Assembly (NCBI RefSeq): GCF_007655135.1
Contig: NC_045131.1
Span: forward strand, 28,070,001 to 28,134,000
Reading direction: 5' to 3'
From: Punica granatum
Lineage: Eukaryota; Streptophyta; Magnoliopsida; Myrtales; Lythraceae
DNA: 64,000 bases
The notes beneath the pieces are model-generated. The model searched no databases and had not been told where the DNA came from. It saw only the letters and a program-made list of their open reading frames with translations. Of the stretch, positions 25,489 through 38,412 are shown in pieces (position 1 is the stretch's first letter; every line of letters begins with the position of its first letter). The position numbers and the translations under genes were made by a program.

Positions 25489-25632
25489 GGTGCATTGCAC
25501 GCTCTCATATGATAATCAAGAGTTTCTAAATTCGATAACAAAGGAACTACTCGTATCCATTTATAATTGTTAGCAATTAGGAATTTATTTCATTATATTA
25601 TGTACACGGGTCTCTTTTGTAGCAAAAAAAAA
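25489..25632 (+). mobile_element. SINE copy (diverged)
   Basis: GGTGCATTGCACGCTCTC ... AAGAGTTTCTAAATTCGATA aligns with the A-box and B-box half of the SINE at 43453. TTAGCAATTAGGAATTTATT ... CATTATATTATGTAC ... TCTCTTTTGTAGC plus an A-run matches the 3' half at 41311. Non-coding. Confidence 0.5.
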
Positions 25633-25639
25633 TTATGTA

Positions 25640-26485
25640 GATACTCTCACTCTCTCCCCTTCACTAACTACCAAAAATATGCATAGTAAATAAATAAATA
25701 TAGTCCAAAATTCTCCTATCAAATAATTCGGCCTGAAAGGAGAAAAACTACCTTCACACTCAAGCTGAGAATAACCGTCCTGGCACCTCTTTATTGACAA
25801 GACCTTCCTCATATTTTTATTAAAGTAGAATTTTTTTTGCTATTTCCATCAACATTACGATAACAAGACGTAACTCAAGCAATGCGCGGCTTCATAATTA
25901 TTTATATTGTCGTTTCATATTTTTGAAAAAAATATAATTAAGTTTTGAATTTTCTAAAAATATTTGATTATCTTATCTATACTATTTATTTAAGGGAGAG
26001 TCGTGTCTCGAAACTGCTAATTATGAAAATAAAAAAATTATGAAATTATTTAATCGTCTATTTTAAAAAGAAGCTGAAGACCAACGGATGGAAGAGAGGA
26101 GAGAGAAAAAGGGAAGGAGGGGAGACGGAGATGAGATGGATGAAGTAGTTTGGCAGTTAACGGAGATTACTAAAACATCCTTTAACTTCCCATATCTAGT
26201 GATTCTTACGCTTGGTTTGGAAGCGATGTTGTTGAAACAAAAGTATTGAATTATAATCGCTTAAACATAACTACTGATTTTAGAATAAGCAAAGGTATTT
26301 GGGAGGTATCAATTTGAAATTATTGAAATTAAAATTAATACTTAAGTCAAAAAATAAGTATAAATAGTTTTTATAAGCACTTATCAACTTATTAGAAAAA
26401 ATCATGTTTTCAACCGTACAAATTAGTCAAACTATGGTTTTGAAAGAATTCACCAAACACTGATTCTGCTTAAAACTCAATAAAA
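25640..26485. other. Intergenic, possible hAT-like MITE
   Basis: At about 26212-26470, CTTGGTTTGGAAGC on the left and CACCAAACACTG on the right form weak inverted ends around an AT-rich body. No target duplication was found. The rest has no gene. Confidence 0.25.
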
Positions 26486-27051
26486 TTAGGTGATTATTAG
26501 TGCGTTGCACGACGCTCTTATTGATTAAATATACAATTATATTTCACCCAAAAAAAGTATATATAATAATATTTAGTAACTTGTAACGTTATAAAGAATT
26601 AATACATTTTTTTTGAAATATTATTTAAGTGGATATTGAATTAGTTATGCGTATATCTGAATTTGTACTGTATGTTCTTCTTCACTATCAATTATTATTG
26701 TGGCTTTGGTTGTCACTCTTTTCTCTTGGAAAAAATTGATTTCATTAAATTAAGAATTTATAAATGTCATATGTCATATATGAGATTAGTTACTTTATTA
26801 CCTGATCATCTGACTCCCATCTTATTTTCTTCCAACTCTGTTAATATTTTTCTATTGAAAAATATGAGCTCCTCAGTTGGTTATATGATTGGATTTGCTT
26901 CTATTGCTCGATGTCTTGTGTCCAAGTGCCTATTTTAATAATTAGTTAAATATAAAAAAATTTGATATAAATCAAAATTATAATAATTTAAATGATGATG
27001 ATGATGATGATAGCGTGTAAAAGATTATTGAAGTAATCAAAGATATATAGA
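26486..27051 (-). mobile_element. Non-autonomous Helitron
   Basis: Read on the minus strand, it starts TCTATATATCTTTGATTAC after a host A (27052) and ends CACCTAA before a host T (26485). GTGC-AAC-GCAC forms a perfect 4-bp hairpin 10 nt before the terminal CTAA. Length 566 bp. This meets the structural definition (5' TC, 3' hairpin, CTRR, A^T insertion). A 91-codon open frame inside (26663-26938) has no domain and is not called. Confidence 0.65.
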
Positions 27052-27232
27052 TAGGGCAAAGAAATCAAAGCTACATAGGAACAATATTAAAGAGTTTAAG
27101 AAATCAGACGTAGAAGAATAAGAATAATATTTAGGAGTTTATCATGTATGATATAGGAAATCAAATATATATAAGAATAATATATATATTCATAGAAAAT
27201 GACTCTAATGTGAGAGAAACTAATAAAGAATA

Positions 27233-27722
27233 GGCTTAATTACCTAAAAAAAGTACGACATTTACACTTTTTTCTATATATCACGACCTTTAGTTTAATT
27301 GTGCATTTAGCATAATGTAAATTATTTAGTCAAATTTTAACGATAACAACCAACGATGTCACATGACAGAACATAATTATACAAGTAGATCCCACATGAT
27401 TGGATGATAACAATTAACATGGAGCTCACAGTGCCAATGCCATTCGTTCAATTATGTTGTGCCACATAGTATCGTTAACTCTCGCTAGTTGTTATCTTTA
27501 TATTTGACGGAATAATTGACGTCATGCTGAAACGTAACTCAACCTGAAAGTCGTGCATTTCTATGCTATTTTTTAAAGGTCATGATTTATATGCCACTCT
27601 GTAAATTTCATGTTATATTTAGAAAAAAAATACAAATGTCATGCATTTTTGTATTATTTTTTAAAGTTCTGGTATATTTAGGAAAAAGTATAAAGGTTGT
27701 GTTTTTTTATGTAATTAACCCC
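27233..27722. mobile_element. TIR element / MITE of about 490 bp
   Basis: The left end GGCTTAATTACCTAAAAAAA and the right end, whose complement is GGGGTTAATTACATAAAAAA, are inverted repeats extending about 40 bp. Inner GTC-ATG-CATTTYTATGCTATT-like blocks repeat near the right end. Flanks AAAGAATA (left) and GAAAAATA (right) match at 6 of 8 positions and may be a worn 8-bp target duplication. Non-coding. Confidence 0.65.
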
Positions 27723-30700
27723 GAAAAATATGTAATTAAGTAGGAGATATATCCCCTTAAATAAATATTCATCAGTTTTATATAGATATTTTTATATTAT
27801 TAGGCAACGATATTTAGCATATTAAATATTAGAAGATCTTCAAATGGAATGTCATAAATATATTATATGAAATTACATAATTAAGGAAAAGAAATCAAAG
27901 AATAATGTAGGAACTAATACTCTAAGAAGCAATATAATACAAATTTCTAATATAAACCCATCACCTTAGAATTTACTTAATTATTTAGTGATATATATAT
28001 ATATATAATAAAATGCCTTATGGACGTATTATGTATGAGCTTTCATGTATATAGGGCATAGTAATATTTTAATAATATTACTAATTACCATCGATTGGAA
28101 GGAGATAAATCAATGGAAAGAAATAAAAATAATAATAGGGGAACTAATCCTCGATAAAATTATTTGTTTCCTGTATAATACATTTCCTTTCCAATAGTTG
28201 TTTTTCCGAAATTAGCGTACAGTTGGTGATTGTAGATGTTCAAAGAGTGTATTTTCCTACATTTTTCATTGAAGAGGTAAATTTAAAGAAAGAATACGAA
28301 GGATGTAATAATTTATTAAAATTAATTTATTGAACATACTTTGAAGAACCTTCACGATTGTTAATGTGATGACGAAACTTGAAAATTTCAGGCCCTCATT
28401 CAATAAATCTGCTTTAGTTTGTTTCGTCAAGGGCTCCCATACTGTCACCTTTATCTTTTTATTCCTGAAATACGAATGTTAAATATGAAATTTTTAATAG
28501 TTTTAACATGAGTATAAATTACTGACCAACGAAAAAAAAGAAGAAGTAAATATAGTAATATTCAAATAGTAATAGCTCAATATCTACTTATTGAGTAAAG
28601 GCTAGATGCAATTTCCACTTTTTTATTGTCTTTAGTAGCACAGAGCTTTTCCATTCGCAACTAGAAGAAAAATAAATACATATAAAATATAATGATATAA
28701 AGCAAATTTGAGATGTAAAAACAGTTGCAAAAGAGTTAATTTACCAGTTAGTTAAGTTGAACCTTTATGTTATTGTATCAGCATTTGTAAGTAAGATTAA
28801 TTTCTTTACTCGATTTAGTTTAATGGAGAAAAACAAATCATAGTTACCTTTGCTCGCTCACGCTGCATGCCAAATTGTTGTTCTCCTTAAAATATCCACG
28901 AACGTTGTTGAATTCAAATTGTTCGTACAGTACATATATATATATATATATGCATATATAGTTATATAAATATAAGAAGAGTCAAGTACAGACGGCATGT
29001 GTTCATCTATATATATATGCATATACATAATCTATACACATGTATGCATTCAAATATATATATAATATACAAACTGCGCCCGTCCATACATTACAATATA
29101 TTTTGTTATAATATTTTTAAACCGCATCTATTTATATTATAATGTAAATGGCATGCATAAACGCTCTTTAATATTGCTTTTCAACTCTGTAATTTGATAT
29201 AAAGAATTTCCTAAATAGCAGCTAATGCATATATTATATATTTTGTTATGTTATATGCAAATAATATATATCTTACTGCATAATTAATGATAAAAAATTT
29301 CAATAATATATAAGTTATGATGTGTCAAAACGAGAAAGTCCCATTTTTTTATTTTTGAGGAAGTGATTGCGTGAGAATTCAGCTTGATGTTTTCATATAT
29401 ATATATATATATATGTATGTATAGATAAGTACTTATCAAACCATCACTGTACTCCCAAACCAAACTATGAGGCCATTTGCTTCGTTATGAAAATCCCCTG
29501 AAATCGAAAATGGAATTATTGATTCTGGTTGTTGATATTTGTTAGCCAAAAATTCGATTCCAATTGCCACATATGCGGCAATCCATCACCCCGATGACCG
29601 AAATCAGAAACTCCACATAGTCAAGGAATTAGAGGTAGAATTAAAATTTTAAAATTCAAAATAATTTCATGAAAATCCTAACTAACTTTCCACTTCTGCG
29701 ATTGATAACTGCTACAAAGATATCATTTTAACCGAATGGTTATAGAAGAAATTATAGTTGACTATATCCCAGCATTGGATTTCAATTGAAAAATCACTCC
29801 ATACACCTGTCGATATTTGTGTAGCATTATGATTCTTAATCCATACTTTTATTTTTTCTATAGTTTGGAGCACGAACATTTTCAACGAGACTCGGTTGCA
29901 CCCGAGGATTGGTCGATCCTGATTCGTATTATTTTCATGCTGAGCCACATCTCATCGAGTTGAATCTCTCAATTTGAACCTAACCAAGTCAAGTCGCGTC
30001 GAGACAAATCTCCTTCTAATGTAATTTCTTGTTTAATGTTTTATTAATTGGGTTTTTTTTTATTTATCTTGAATCATCAAATTGAAAATAATACAGATCA
30101 CGAACTAGATCAGAATCATTCTCAATGAACCCAAAAGAAGTAATCCCTTTTTTTTCACCGAGTCAGGGCAGAGAGCAAAGGTCTCAAACAATCGATCTAG
30201 CATAACAACTCAAGAGCTAAAGAAGTATCAATAATTTTTTCATGCGTGTTCCAAGTCCATTTGTACAAATAAGAATCCCCTTCATTACATGATTTCTTTT
30301 TCATATAGATAGATATAGAGATCTATGGGACGCTAATGAAAAAGCTTTCAACGCCATCCAATATGTCCTTATTTTTTCAAATATTTTTATAAACACGTTT
30401 TTATGATATGGAAGCACATTTGTTTTGGAACTGCCATGAAAAATTAAATAGGTGGGTCGGCCTATCCTAAGATGCAATTAACTGAGCGTCATCAAAACAT
30501 ACGATATGAATTGTTGTTTAGACGATTTTTTTCAATTGAAATCCGATGACTGATATATAGTCAATTACTATAGTTATTTTTTTTCCAATCAATCCTCATA
30601 GAGTCACCCATTTTAATTTTAGGTGAGGCTCAGATATATAGTGTTAATTAATATACCAAACCCTCTTACTCTAAAGTTATCTTATTCGGTACAACTTTTT

Positions 30701-32394
30701 TATATGAAATTATTCTATAATATAGTTGTTTTACGTGAAAGAAAATTGTAATTCAATTAACTCCATAGTGCTGTTGTCTAATGATGCGACTTTGCGAAAA
30801 AGACCCCCATTTGAATCAATCTTGAAGTCATGTGGACTTCATATCGGGTCACATATACGGCATGTACGACTAGATATACCTGTCTCGTAGGTTTGTAAGG
30901 TGTTTACAGCCTGTCCACTAGACTTAGCTGTTGAGTAGATTTGCAAAGTTATCTGTTTTTCAGTTATAAACCGAGTCCTCCTCCTCCAAAAAATTCGGCT
31001 AGCTGAAGAAAATATTGCCACTATTTCAGGCCAGTATCTTTTCTTTCCTTATTCAACCGGAAAAAAAAGGAAATAAATAATTAAAATGACCAACTTAATT
31101 TGAGAGAACTGTATCCACCCAAAAAAAAAATTACGACTCTTGTCACTGATGAAAAAAATGCCAAAATATTCACCCAAAAAATGATAAAATAAAATTACTG
31201 AAAAAAATTACCGATTTTCAAAACAAAATTACTAAGGGTTTGTTTATTTCTGGAGAATTCTTTGATTTTCTAGGATTTTTTTAAAATAGGAAAGCTACAA
31301 AGAAGATGTTTACTTATATTGAATTGAATTAATTTTCCTAAGAAAATTTTCTTCTCCATTATATTCTAAGTTGTATATAAATTAGAGAAGCTCTGCAGAG
31401 ATATAACTGAAAAATTATTGAGTATTTATCCACCAAAAAAAAATTATTGAGCATTTAAAGTGAATAATAAATAATTGATCAATGCTTCAAATCATAATAA
31501 GTAGAAGCAATTTTCTCAATCACCCATGAGACTCGACTGCACTCCCAAACCAACTTTAAATTTATTGCCTCAACAAAAATTATCCTCAGGTTAAATCAAC
31601 ACTTATTGTATACTAATCATGTAGGCCACGCATTACGAAGACACACTGCATTTTTACTTTTAATCAATATTGTTGTATTTATTAATTTTTTAATACAAAA
31701 AAACAGAAATAAACTAAAGATATTGGGAGTAGTTTCATTAATTATTAATATCTCTAAATAAATTGTAAAATTCTTTTTGGGAACATTCAATAAATTTATA
31801 AATATATTATGGAAACTTGAAAAAAAAAATGAAAAGCTGTAAGTATTTATTAAGAGGGAAGTTTGAAGAGATGGTCGATTATGAGTTGAGGGTTTTCCCA
31901 ATAAGGAAAGCCCTTAAGGAGAATTCGGTGCGGGTAGACTAAGTTAAAATATATAAATATAGATTCACTTGCTCATCTTGAGACCGTCACCAATTTCTTT
32001 ATGTTGTGTGCTGTGTTTTTCTTGCTTCAAATTAATTTCATTTAATTTTTAATCTGTTAACTTTTTATAGAAAATTATCTAGACTAAACGCTTTGTTTGG
32101 ATCGAGCGAGACGGGAGGATTTTATATTGGAGTTTAATTAATTACACGGCGCATAGCAGGTTGCATCATTTCGAGTGGATGACAATGCAACTTATAACTA
32201 TTGATCCACAAACTCAACTGGGATTATCAAGTGCTTAAACGATAGTATAATATCAAACTGAATGAGATACATACCTACAACCGATGACGATGTAACTAAC
32301 GTGACAAGTAAGATTGCAACTAGACAAAAAAAAATACAAATTAGTTACATAAGCGAAGGGAGATGATTAATGGCAATATTAATGCAAAATTCGA
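27723..32394. other. Long AT-rich intergenic region
   Basis: No gene is supported over 4.7 kb. It holds TA-type microsatellites (28937-28951, 29395-29414) and A-rich tracts near 31115-31240. The low-complexity composition generates many short spurious open frames. A GGGTTTGTTTATTTCTGG end at about 31236 may be part of another MITE, but its partner end is not clear. Confidence 0.5.
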
Positions 32395-33613
32395 TTAGAG
32401 GAGCTGGTGGAGGTCCGGAAGATGGGGATGGCTGTGGACAAGGGCTTTGGCTAGAGACCGGGGAATAATGCAGCTCTCCTCCTTGTACAGCTTCTCTTGA
32501 ACTGTCGGGGAGGCCACCAACCGCAGCAGACTCGGTGATGATGATCCCTTCTCGGCCTCATCCTCTTCCTTTTCTGGTTTCTCCGCAAGATCATCTTCCT
32601 ATACCCAACCATATGTTAGACAGCCTAAACATGCTACCGGAATGAAATTTCTTTGGGGAAATCACACTTAAAATGTAATTACGGGTATGTGTTGGTACCT
32701 GACTGGGGTTGGAAGAAGCCATGAGTTGGAGAATTTGGACTTGAGACTGCAGGAACTTGACGTAGTTGAATGCGGACTGAAGCATCTCGGCAGTGTTCAT
32801 CTTACTCCCACCTGGGATGAGCTTCCCCAGCTCCTGCGTCTTGTCCGATATCCTTTTCCGCCTCTCCCGAGCCGCCAGGCTCTGCGCAGACACCCTCCTC
32901 GGCCTCGGCCTGGTGTGCTCAATATACTCCTCTGCTTTGGTCATATTAGAGGAAACTCCATCGATCGCGTGCAACACTGGAAGTTGAGCTGGTGGGCAAG
33001 TATCCCCCGGAGGGAACAGCAGATTACCGGGAAGATCAAAGTAGCATGGCCTGTGCCGCTTTGGAGGCTGAGCTGCAGGCAGTTGACGTTGGTAGAACTG
33101 GTCCGCATAGGCATCCTCATTATAGTCGTGGAGGCCAAGAATCCCAGGTCCGGACGACAGCTGCTGCTGAAGATGATAATCACCATAATTCATGTCATAG
33201 CAGCCGGCCAGTGACAGAGGATCGGCGGCAGGAGATGAGAAGTAGGTCTCTGCAGGATCGAGCAGATCGTCGACAGTACTATAGTTGCTATAGTAGTTGT
33301 AGCAGTCTGGGTAGGAGGAGGATATACAGCTGTAGTCATCAGCTGGCTGAGCATCACCGGTGATGCCGTAATCAAAGTATCCCTTGTTGAAAAACAATGG
33401 ATCGGCCTTAACGACATCACTGTGCCTGTTATTATAAACGACACTCAAGGCAGCACCGGCATTGTTGCTATAACTGGGAAAGGCGGCGGCACTGGCAGGC
33501 ATCTCAAGCTGATGAGGAGCTTCAGTAGCTGCAGCCGGTGGAATCGGTATGAAGCCATGGAAGTGATCATGGACCACTGGCCAGTTCAATGCTGGATATG
33601 AGCTCAAGGCCAT
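32395..33613 (-). CDS. bHLH transcription factor, bHLH52/53-like, non-E-box basic region
   Basis: Two exons, 33613-32699 and 32598-32395, joined in phase 0 with GT-AG borders; 372 aa. The bHLH lies at residues about 240-297: RVSAQSLAARERRKRI (basic), TQELGKLIPGG (helix 1), MNTAEMLQSAFNYVKFLQSQ (loop and helix 2). Arabidopsis bHLH52/53 share the SAQS-AAR-RR-RI pattern (family knowledge). The canonical His and Glu that read CANNTG are Gln244 and Ala248, so E-box binding is not expected; dimerisation residues look normal. The N-terminal 235 residues are Tyr/Ser/Pro-rich and acidic, like an activation region. Exon 2 encodes an acidic stretch (EKPEKEEDEAEK) and a short C-terminal helix. Antisense open frames over this gene are shadows. 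Confidence 0.85.
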
Positions 33614-33708
33614 AGTATAGATTAGAAGCTATAGCTGGTAGTTTAGTTAGCTGGAGAAATGGGAGAGGTCTCAATCTGGAGATCTGATTTATGGCGGCAG
33701 CTAAGAGA

Positions 33709-33740
33709 GAAGATATATATACACACACACACATATAGAT
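33709..33740 (-). promoter_or_regulatory. Probable TATA region of the bHLH gene
   Basis: On the minus strand a TGTGTGTGTGTATATATATC run lies about 100-120 bp upstream of the start codon, followed by a purine-rich leader. This fits a core promoter and is also a microsatellite. Confidence 0.4.
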
Positions 33741-34029
33741 GTATGTATATATTTAGTAACTGTTAGTGTGATGAGATGATCTCTACCTGGTCAGTTTTTC
33801 TTTTTTCTTTTATGAGGTTTATGCGGAGAATTTTGTGGGAATTGTTGAGAATAACTGAATAACTGTGCGTTGGCGGTTTTTTCCCGTTCTTATCGGTTGT
33901 GACACATTTATCACATTGTATTACTTGCCTTGGCCCCCAAGCCACTATATATCATTTTGTTTTTTTGTTAATAATTTTGCTATTTATGCTTAGAAATATC
34001 TTTGATATATTCTAAAGGGATCAGGATTT

Positions 34030-34825
34030 TGTCCTCGGCATCAATGTTTTCAACCCGGCCCGAGCATCGAACTGGCCTCTTTGCCAGGTCATGGGTCAAC
34101 CGGTTCAACCGCCAGTTTGATTATTTTTGTATTTTAAAATTTCAATAAATTATAAGGAATTATATAGCAAATGAAATGTGTAACATTATTCTATAAATAT
34201 GTCTAACTATACAACTATATGAAGTATTTGGTTATTATAAGTTATAACCTAATAATTAACACCATAGTTAACAACTTCATAATTAACCCATTAAAAAATT
34301 GAAAGGTATCAACCAATTTATTAAAATCAGTGCCAACGATTTTAAAAAGAAAAATGCCAACAATGTTCTTAGCAAAATACTGAAATGGGTACGTTTTCTT
34401 TTCAATTTCAATTTGGCATTGCTTTGGTTATTTTTTTTCTTTTTAAACTCTTGGGATTTTAATTTTTAGTTTCTAATTGGAAAGAAAAGAAAAGAATCAA
34501 AGAATAAGGATCAGCAATAGAAGTCTAAAATAACGTAACTTTATATGTTATTAGTTATTGATGTAAATTGTAAACTGTAAAGATTTGATTCCAATTACTA
34601 TAAAATTGAGATTTGAAAACCTATATCCGAAGATATTTAAGATTTTAATTGGGGAAAGGAAAGATTTTTTCATAAAATAATCGGTTCGACCGTAACGGGT
34701 GGGTCAACCGGGTCGAGGTGTCAACCGGGTCCACCGATTTTGGCCGGGTTTCGAGATAAAGTGGGTTTTTGTTAAACCCGGCCTGGACTTATGCACGTGC
34801 TACGCGCACATGAATAAAAACTAGA
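34030..34825. mobile_element. Possible TIR element with Helitron-like 3' hairpin
   Basis: CAACCCGGCCCGAGCATCG and GGGTCAACCGGTTCAACCG at the left recur as complements at the right (near 34680-34790: GGTCAACCGGGTCGAGG, AACCCGGCC). AT-rich sequence lies between them. Directly beyond, GTGC-TAC-GCGCAC followed by ...CTAG (34785-34827) looks like a Helitron 3' end. Boundaries are unclear and the two signals may belong to different elements. Confidence 0.35.
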
Positions 34826-34829
34826 TAAG

Positions 34830-36013
34830 ACTTATACACATGCTATGCGCAGAGTGAAACGTGATCTCTAATTTCAATAGACTCAACCCATATATCAAAT
34901 GACCATCATATAGGAAGAATTATTAACAAGACTTTTGTAGCTGGAAAAGTCAGAGGCGCGCAAATACAACTATTAATTGCTAAAAGAAAATATGAGGGGT
35001 GCAATCATTTCTCAGTAAAAAATAGTGAATTAAATTATTTTATATAGTCCAAAAAAACATGTATGTATCTTTTTTTTAAACACGTGTACGTATTTATATA
35101 TGGGTCGTCATCCTTTCTTCCATGACCTTCATTTTGAAAAATATAAGTTTAATAAATATTATGTGTTTACAGTATGGTTGCTTGGTTAATGAGGAAAATA
35201 AGAAGAGAAGTTTAATGAATGATATGCAGTCCTATTAAGTATAAGAGTGGACTAGGTATATGTCCATAGATATGTTCCTCCTTCGACTAAGGTTCCAGAC
35301 TCCATCCCTACAAGGGCTCCGAATCTGTAGCACAACTAGAGGTTATGCTTCGATTTATTTTTTGAGAGCTGAAAATTTTACCGGTGAGCAACAAACCTCA
35401 TTGCTATAATTGCTTGATTGTTTATAGATAATTAATCAAGCATGGGGATATCCATCGTTTTCCTTCAGTACATGTTACTACTGACAGTTTTGAGAGTCGA
35501 AGAGGGTGGCCAACGTAATCCATGCCTGATATGCTGAGGTCACACCCACAAGGGTCGACTTCCGGTTGGACGGCTACCAAAAATTCATACTGAGGAATGG
35601 AGATTGAATCAGTTTCTTTGCCATCAACTAGGGCGGAGATAATTCCTAGCGTGCCCAAAAAGTATGAGACAGTCATGATATTCACAACTCAAAGACATTA
35701 GCGATTACTGCTTGGACACGCAAATATCGTGGAGATGCCTTGTCGTAAACAATCGGTGGACAGCTTAGCTCATATAAGAAAACCAGAGAAGAACATATAT
35801 ATTCAACCAAAACAAAAGATAGAGAGCACAAGCTGGCTTAGCAAATGATCTGTAAAGGAAAATGCTTCATCTGCAGCAAATTTGTAGTTCCTTCCATTGT
35901 CCAAAATGTAAGAAGAAAACGACCTTTGCACGCAGGTGGGGGAAAAAAATCGAACTCTTATCAGTTCACCGATATAAACACTTCCATTTACTGAATTAAA
36001 TCAAGTTCGTTCC
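34830..36013. other. Intergenic; one unassigned ORF at 35422-35685 (-)
   Basis: The only notable open frame encodes 87 aa on the minus strand, starting MNIMTVSYFLGTLGIISALVDG, a hydrophobic N-terminus that could be a signal peptide, then a segment with four cysteines. No family is recognised and there is no clear promoter, so I do not call a gene. The stretch 35815-36000 resembles 48620-48780, so it is the 3' flank of the ENT duplication unit. Confidence 0.35.
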
Positions 36014-38412
36014 TTAGAAGCTTCCATTGCCAATGATCCACAACCAATCAAGAGCAACTCCTGAGAATATTCCTCCCAGGAGGAACAGCACAAGCAAGTT
36101 CCCCAGCGCATTCTGCTCAGGCCCCTGCAGAAAAAAAACTCGAACAAACAATACAACAGCATTGTCAATAACCAAAAAACAACTCCACAAAAGTAGACCC
36201 GGAAACCATTAATTAGACCCCCAGACTTCACGGACCTTGTAACCCTTCGGCGCGACTGTCATGACGCATACGGTGAGATAACCATTTGTTAGTCCCAAGA
36301 ACGAGACCAGCAGGATCATCCACCCTTGATCACCATATTTAGCTGTGAAGTAGAATGCAGGGATGAGCAGGAACCTCCCTAGGATTGCGATCATGAGGCC
36401 TTTCCGGGACTCGAGCTTCAGGCAGTCCACCAGGGGAATGTACCTTGATATCAGGTCCCACACGTTGTACATAGCAATCAGAACAAGGGGGTACCTGAGA
36501 AAACACATCGGATTAATAAAACATGCATATCCCCTTTTCTGCAGTTTTTTTTTTTTCTGGAACGAATATATTCCAGAGAAAAGGGAAGCAAATATAATGA
36601 AATTTTAGAATCGTTTTTACGTACCATGAGCCCAATTTATGATTTCCAGTATTCTCAAACAAGAATCCCGGGAAGATTGAGAGTGTGAGAACATATATCA
36701 GATACAGGTCGACAGCGTAATCTATGTTCTCGCGCAAAAGTTGCTTGGTGCTCAGGCGTGCTTGCTCCTTGGCATCATCCTGCAAAACAAGAAGTTTGTA
36801 AGAGCAAATACGAAGAACATAAATAGTGCGTGTGGTTTTAGAAATCATTGGCAATCTCCTAGCTACTTGATTTGCGTGAATTCCAGCTGCAGCAAGATCA
36901 GCATTGACAGTCTTTGATCCCTCAGAAGCCGCCTTCGAGCGGTAATATTTAACTATTGGAAGCTTCGGGAATACGATTGCATATAGCAGAACACAGAGGA
37001 ACTCAAAGAACGTGGCGATTGCAAGGAACAACACTGCAAAAAAGATTCATTGACCATATTAACTCGTTGATATCAGGAGGAATAGTCTATTTGGCTGTGG
37101 AAAACCTTCACTATAAAATTTCGTGAAGAAACCTTGAAAGGTTAAAAGATAATGTGTATACGTCTTTAAAGTGAAAAGAAAAATATTGCCTTCGATTTCC
37201 ATGACATTGTTTGGAAGAAAAGGTAAGAAGTAAGACAGTTATGTGAAAACAAACAAATAGTTGCTGATGAAACAGAGAGTCACATACTCGTCCCTTTGCG
37301 AAGACCGTTACTTGCTTTCTCGAAGGCTGCTTTAGTAACAAGCCTCAGACCAGATGTAACAGCTCCAGATGCAGCTAAACCTGCAAAAAACGACTGCAAA
37401 CAATTTTCGAAATATTTTGCCTTTTGAGTTTAAGATCGTAAGGCCAAAATAAAGATAGGAATGCGGATAAGTTTGAAGGCATGAATAAATCTGGACTTTA
37501 CCTGCATGAATTCAGGACACATGAAAGATAGATCGCCCACCATTCCTCCCTGAACGTGAGCATCAGCAGTTCCGAAACAAGCCACAATGACGCATATTCC
37601 GATGTACGGCCCAATCCCTCCTTTCCCGGAAGTTGCCAAGTCCAACTGTCCCAGTTGAAGTTTGGTGGAATTCATAAATACTGATGTAACTTGAGATAGC
37701 ATGATTAGTGAAATTTGAATCATTTTTCGTACTTACAACTATGAGCAACAAGGTGCTGAGAGTGAAAAGGATGTAACCGGCGATGTTCCTCTTTCGGGTG
37801 TCGAGTCTCGCTTCGTTGTATGCAAGAAGGGCAATGGTTCCGAGCGCAAAGGGCTGGTAGACAAGCGTGAGGACTCTCGATGGATGGTATTTCTACAAAA
37901 AATTGAGAAAAGGATTCTCAATGAATCAGCTTATCATGAATCGTACACACTGATCTACACCGAACTCATAGCTTCTTGCTCCAATGAAACCATTCGAGCC
38001 GAAAAAACAGCCACACTAAACAACATGCCCACAATGACGACACAGAGAATTAAGACTTTCCTTTTGCTGCTGGAAAAATTCGACTGGATACAAAATAAGC
38101 TGAAGAACAGAGAGAGATTACAAAAGGTTCAAACAGAACATAATTGTCAAGATCATTTTTTTTTTCCTTACCGGGAAAAGGTTATAATAATAATCTCCAA
38201 TAGTCAGCATACTGTTCCAAGCGACAAGTGAACCAAACCCAAGAATCCAACAGACCACCGTGGCCTTGAATTTCCCCTGACCACCAACATCAGAAGAAAT
38301 GACAAAGAGCTGTTACTTGAAAAACAGATACATACAAGAAGTAAAAGGAGCAACAACAATCGACAAATACCTCAAGCCTTGTCGGGACAGCAATGTCACC
38401 GGCATTCGCCAT
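36014..38412 (-). CDS. Equilibrative nucleoside transporter, ENT3-like
   Basis: Nine exons, all GT-AG and in frame: 38412-38371, 38276-38172, 37892-37737, 37645-37502, 37393-37288, 37033-36867, 36779-36625, 36494-36236, 36124-36014. The product is 414 aa, close to Arabidopsis ENT3 (about 418). Family landmarks are intact: LVAWNSMLTIGDYYY, YHPSRVLTLVYQPFALGT, GGIGPYIG, FPKLPIVKYYRSKAASEGSK, LTLSIFPGFL, FTAKYGDQGWM and PKGYKGPEQNALGNLL. ENTs span the membrane 11 times. Members of the ENT3/6 group sit in the plasma membrane and move nucleosides, with pyrimidine salvage as a main role (family knowledge). A second, dead copy lies 10.4 kb to the right in the same orientation. Its upstream region contains TTTTAAAAGG about 130 bp from the ATG as a possible TATA. 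Confidence 0.93.

Noticed and set aside
26663..26938. 91-codon plus-strand open frame
   Set aside because: It lies inside a short non-autonomous Helitron and has no domain or codon bias.
32687..33363. Open frames of 123-175 codons antisense to the bHLH gene
   Set aside because: They are mirror frames of a real exon with high GC; the minus-strand reading carries the bHLH domain.
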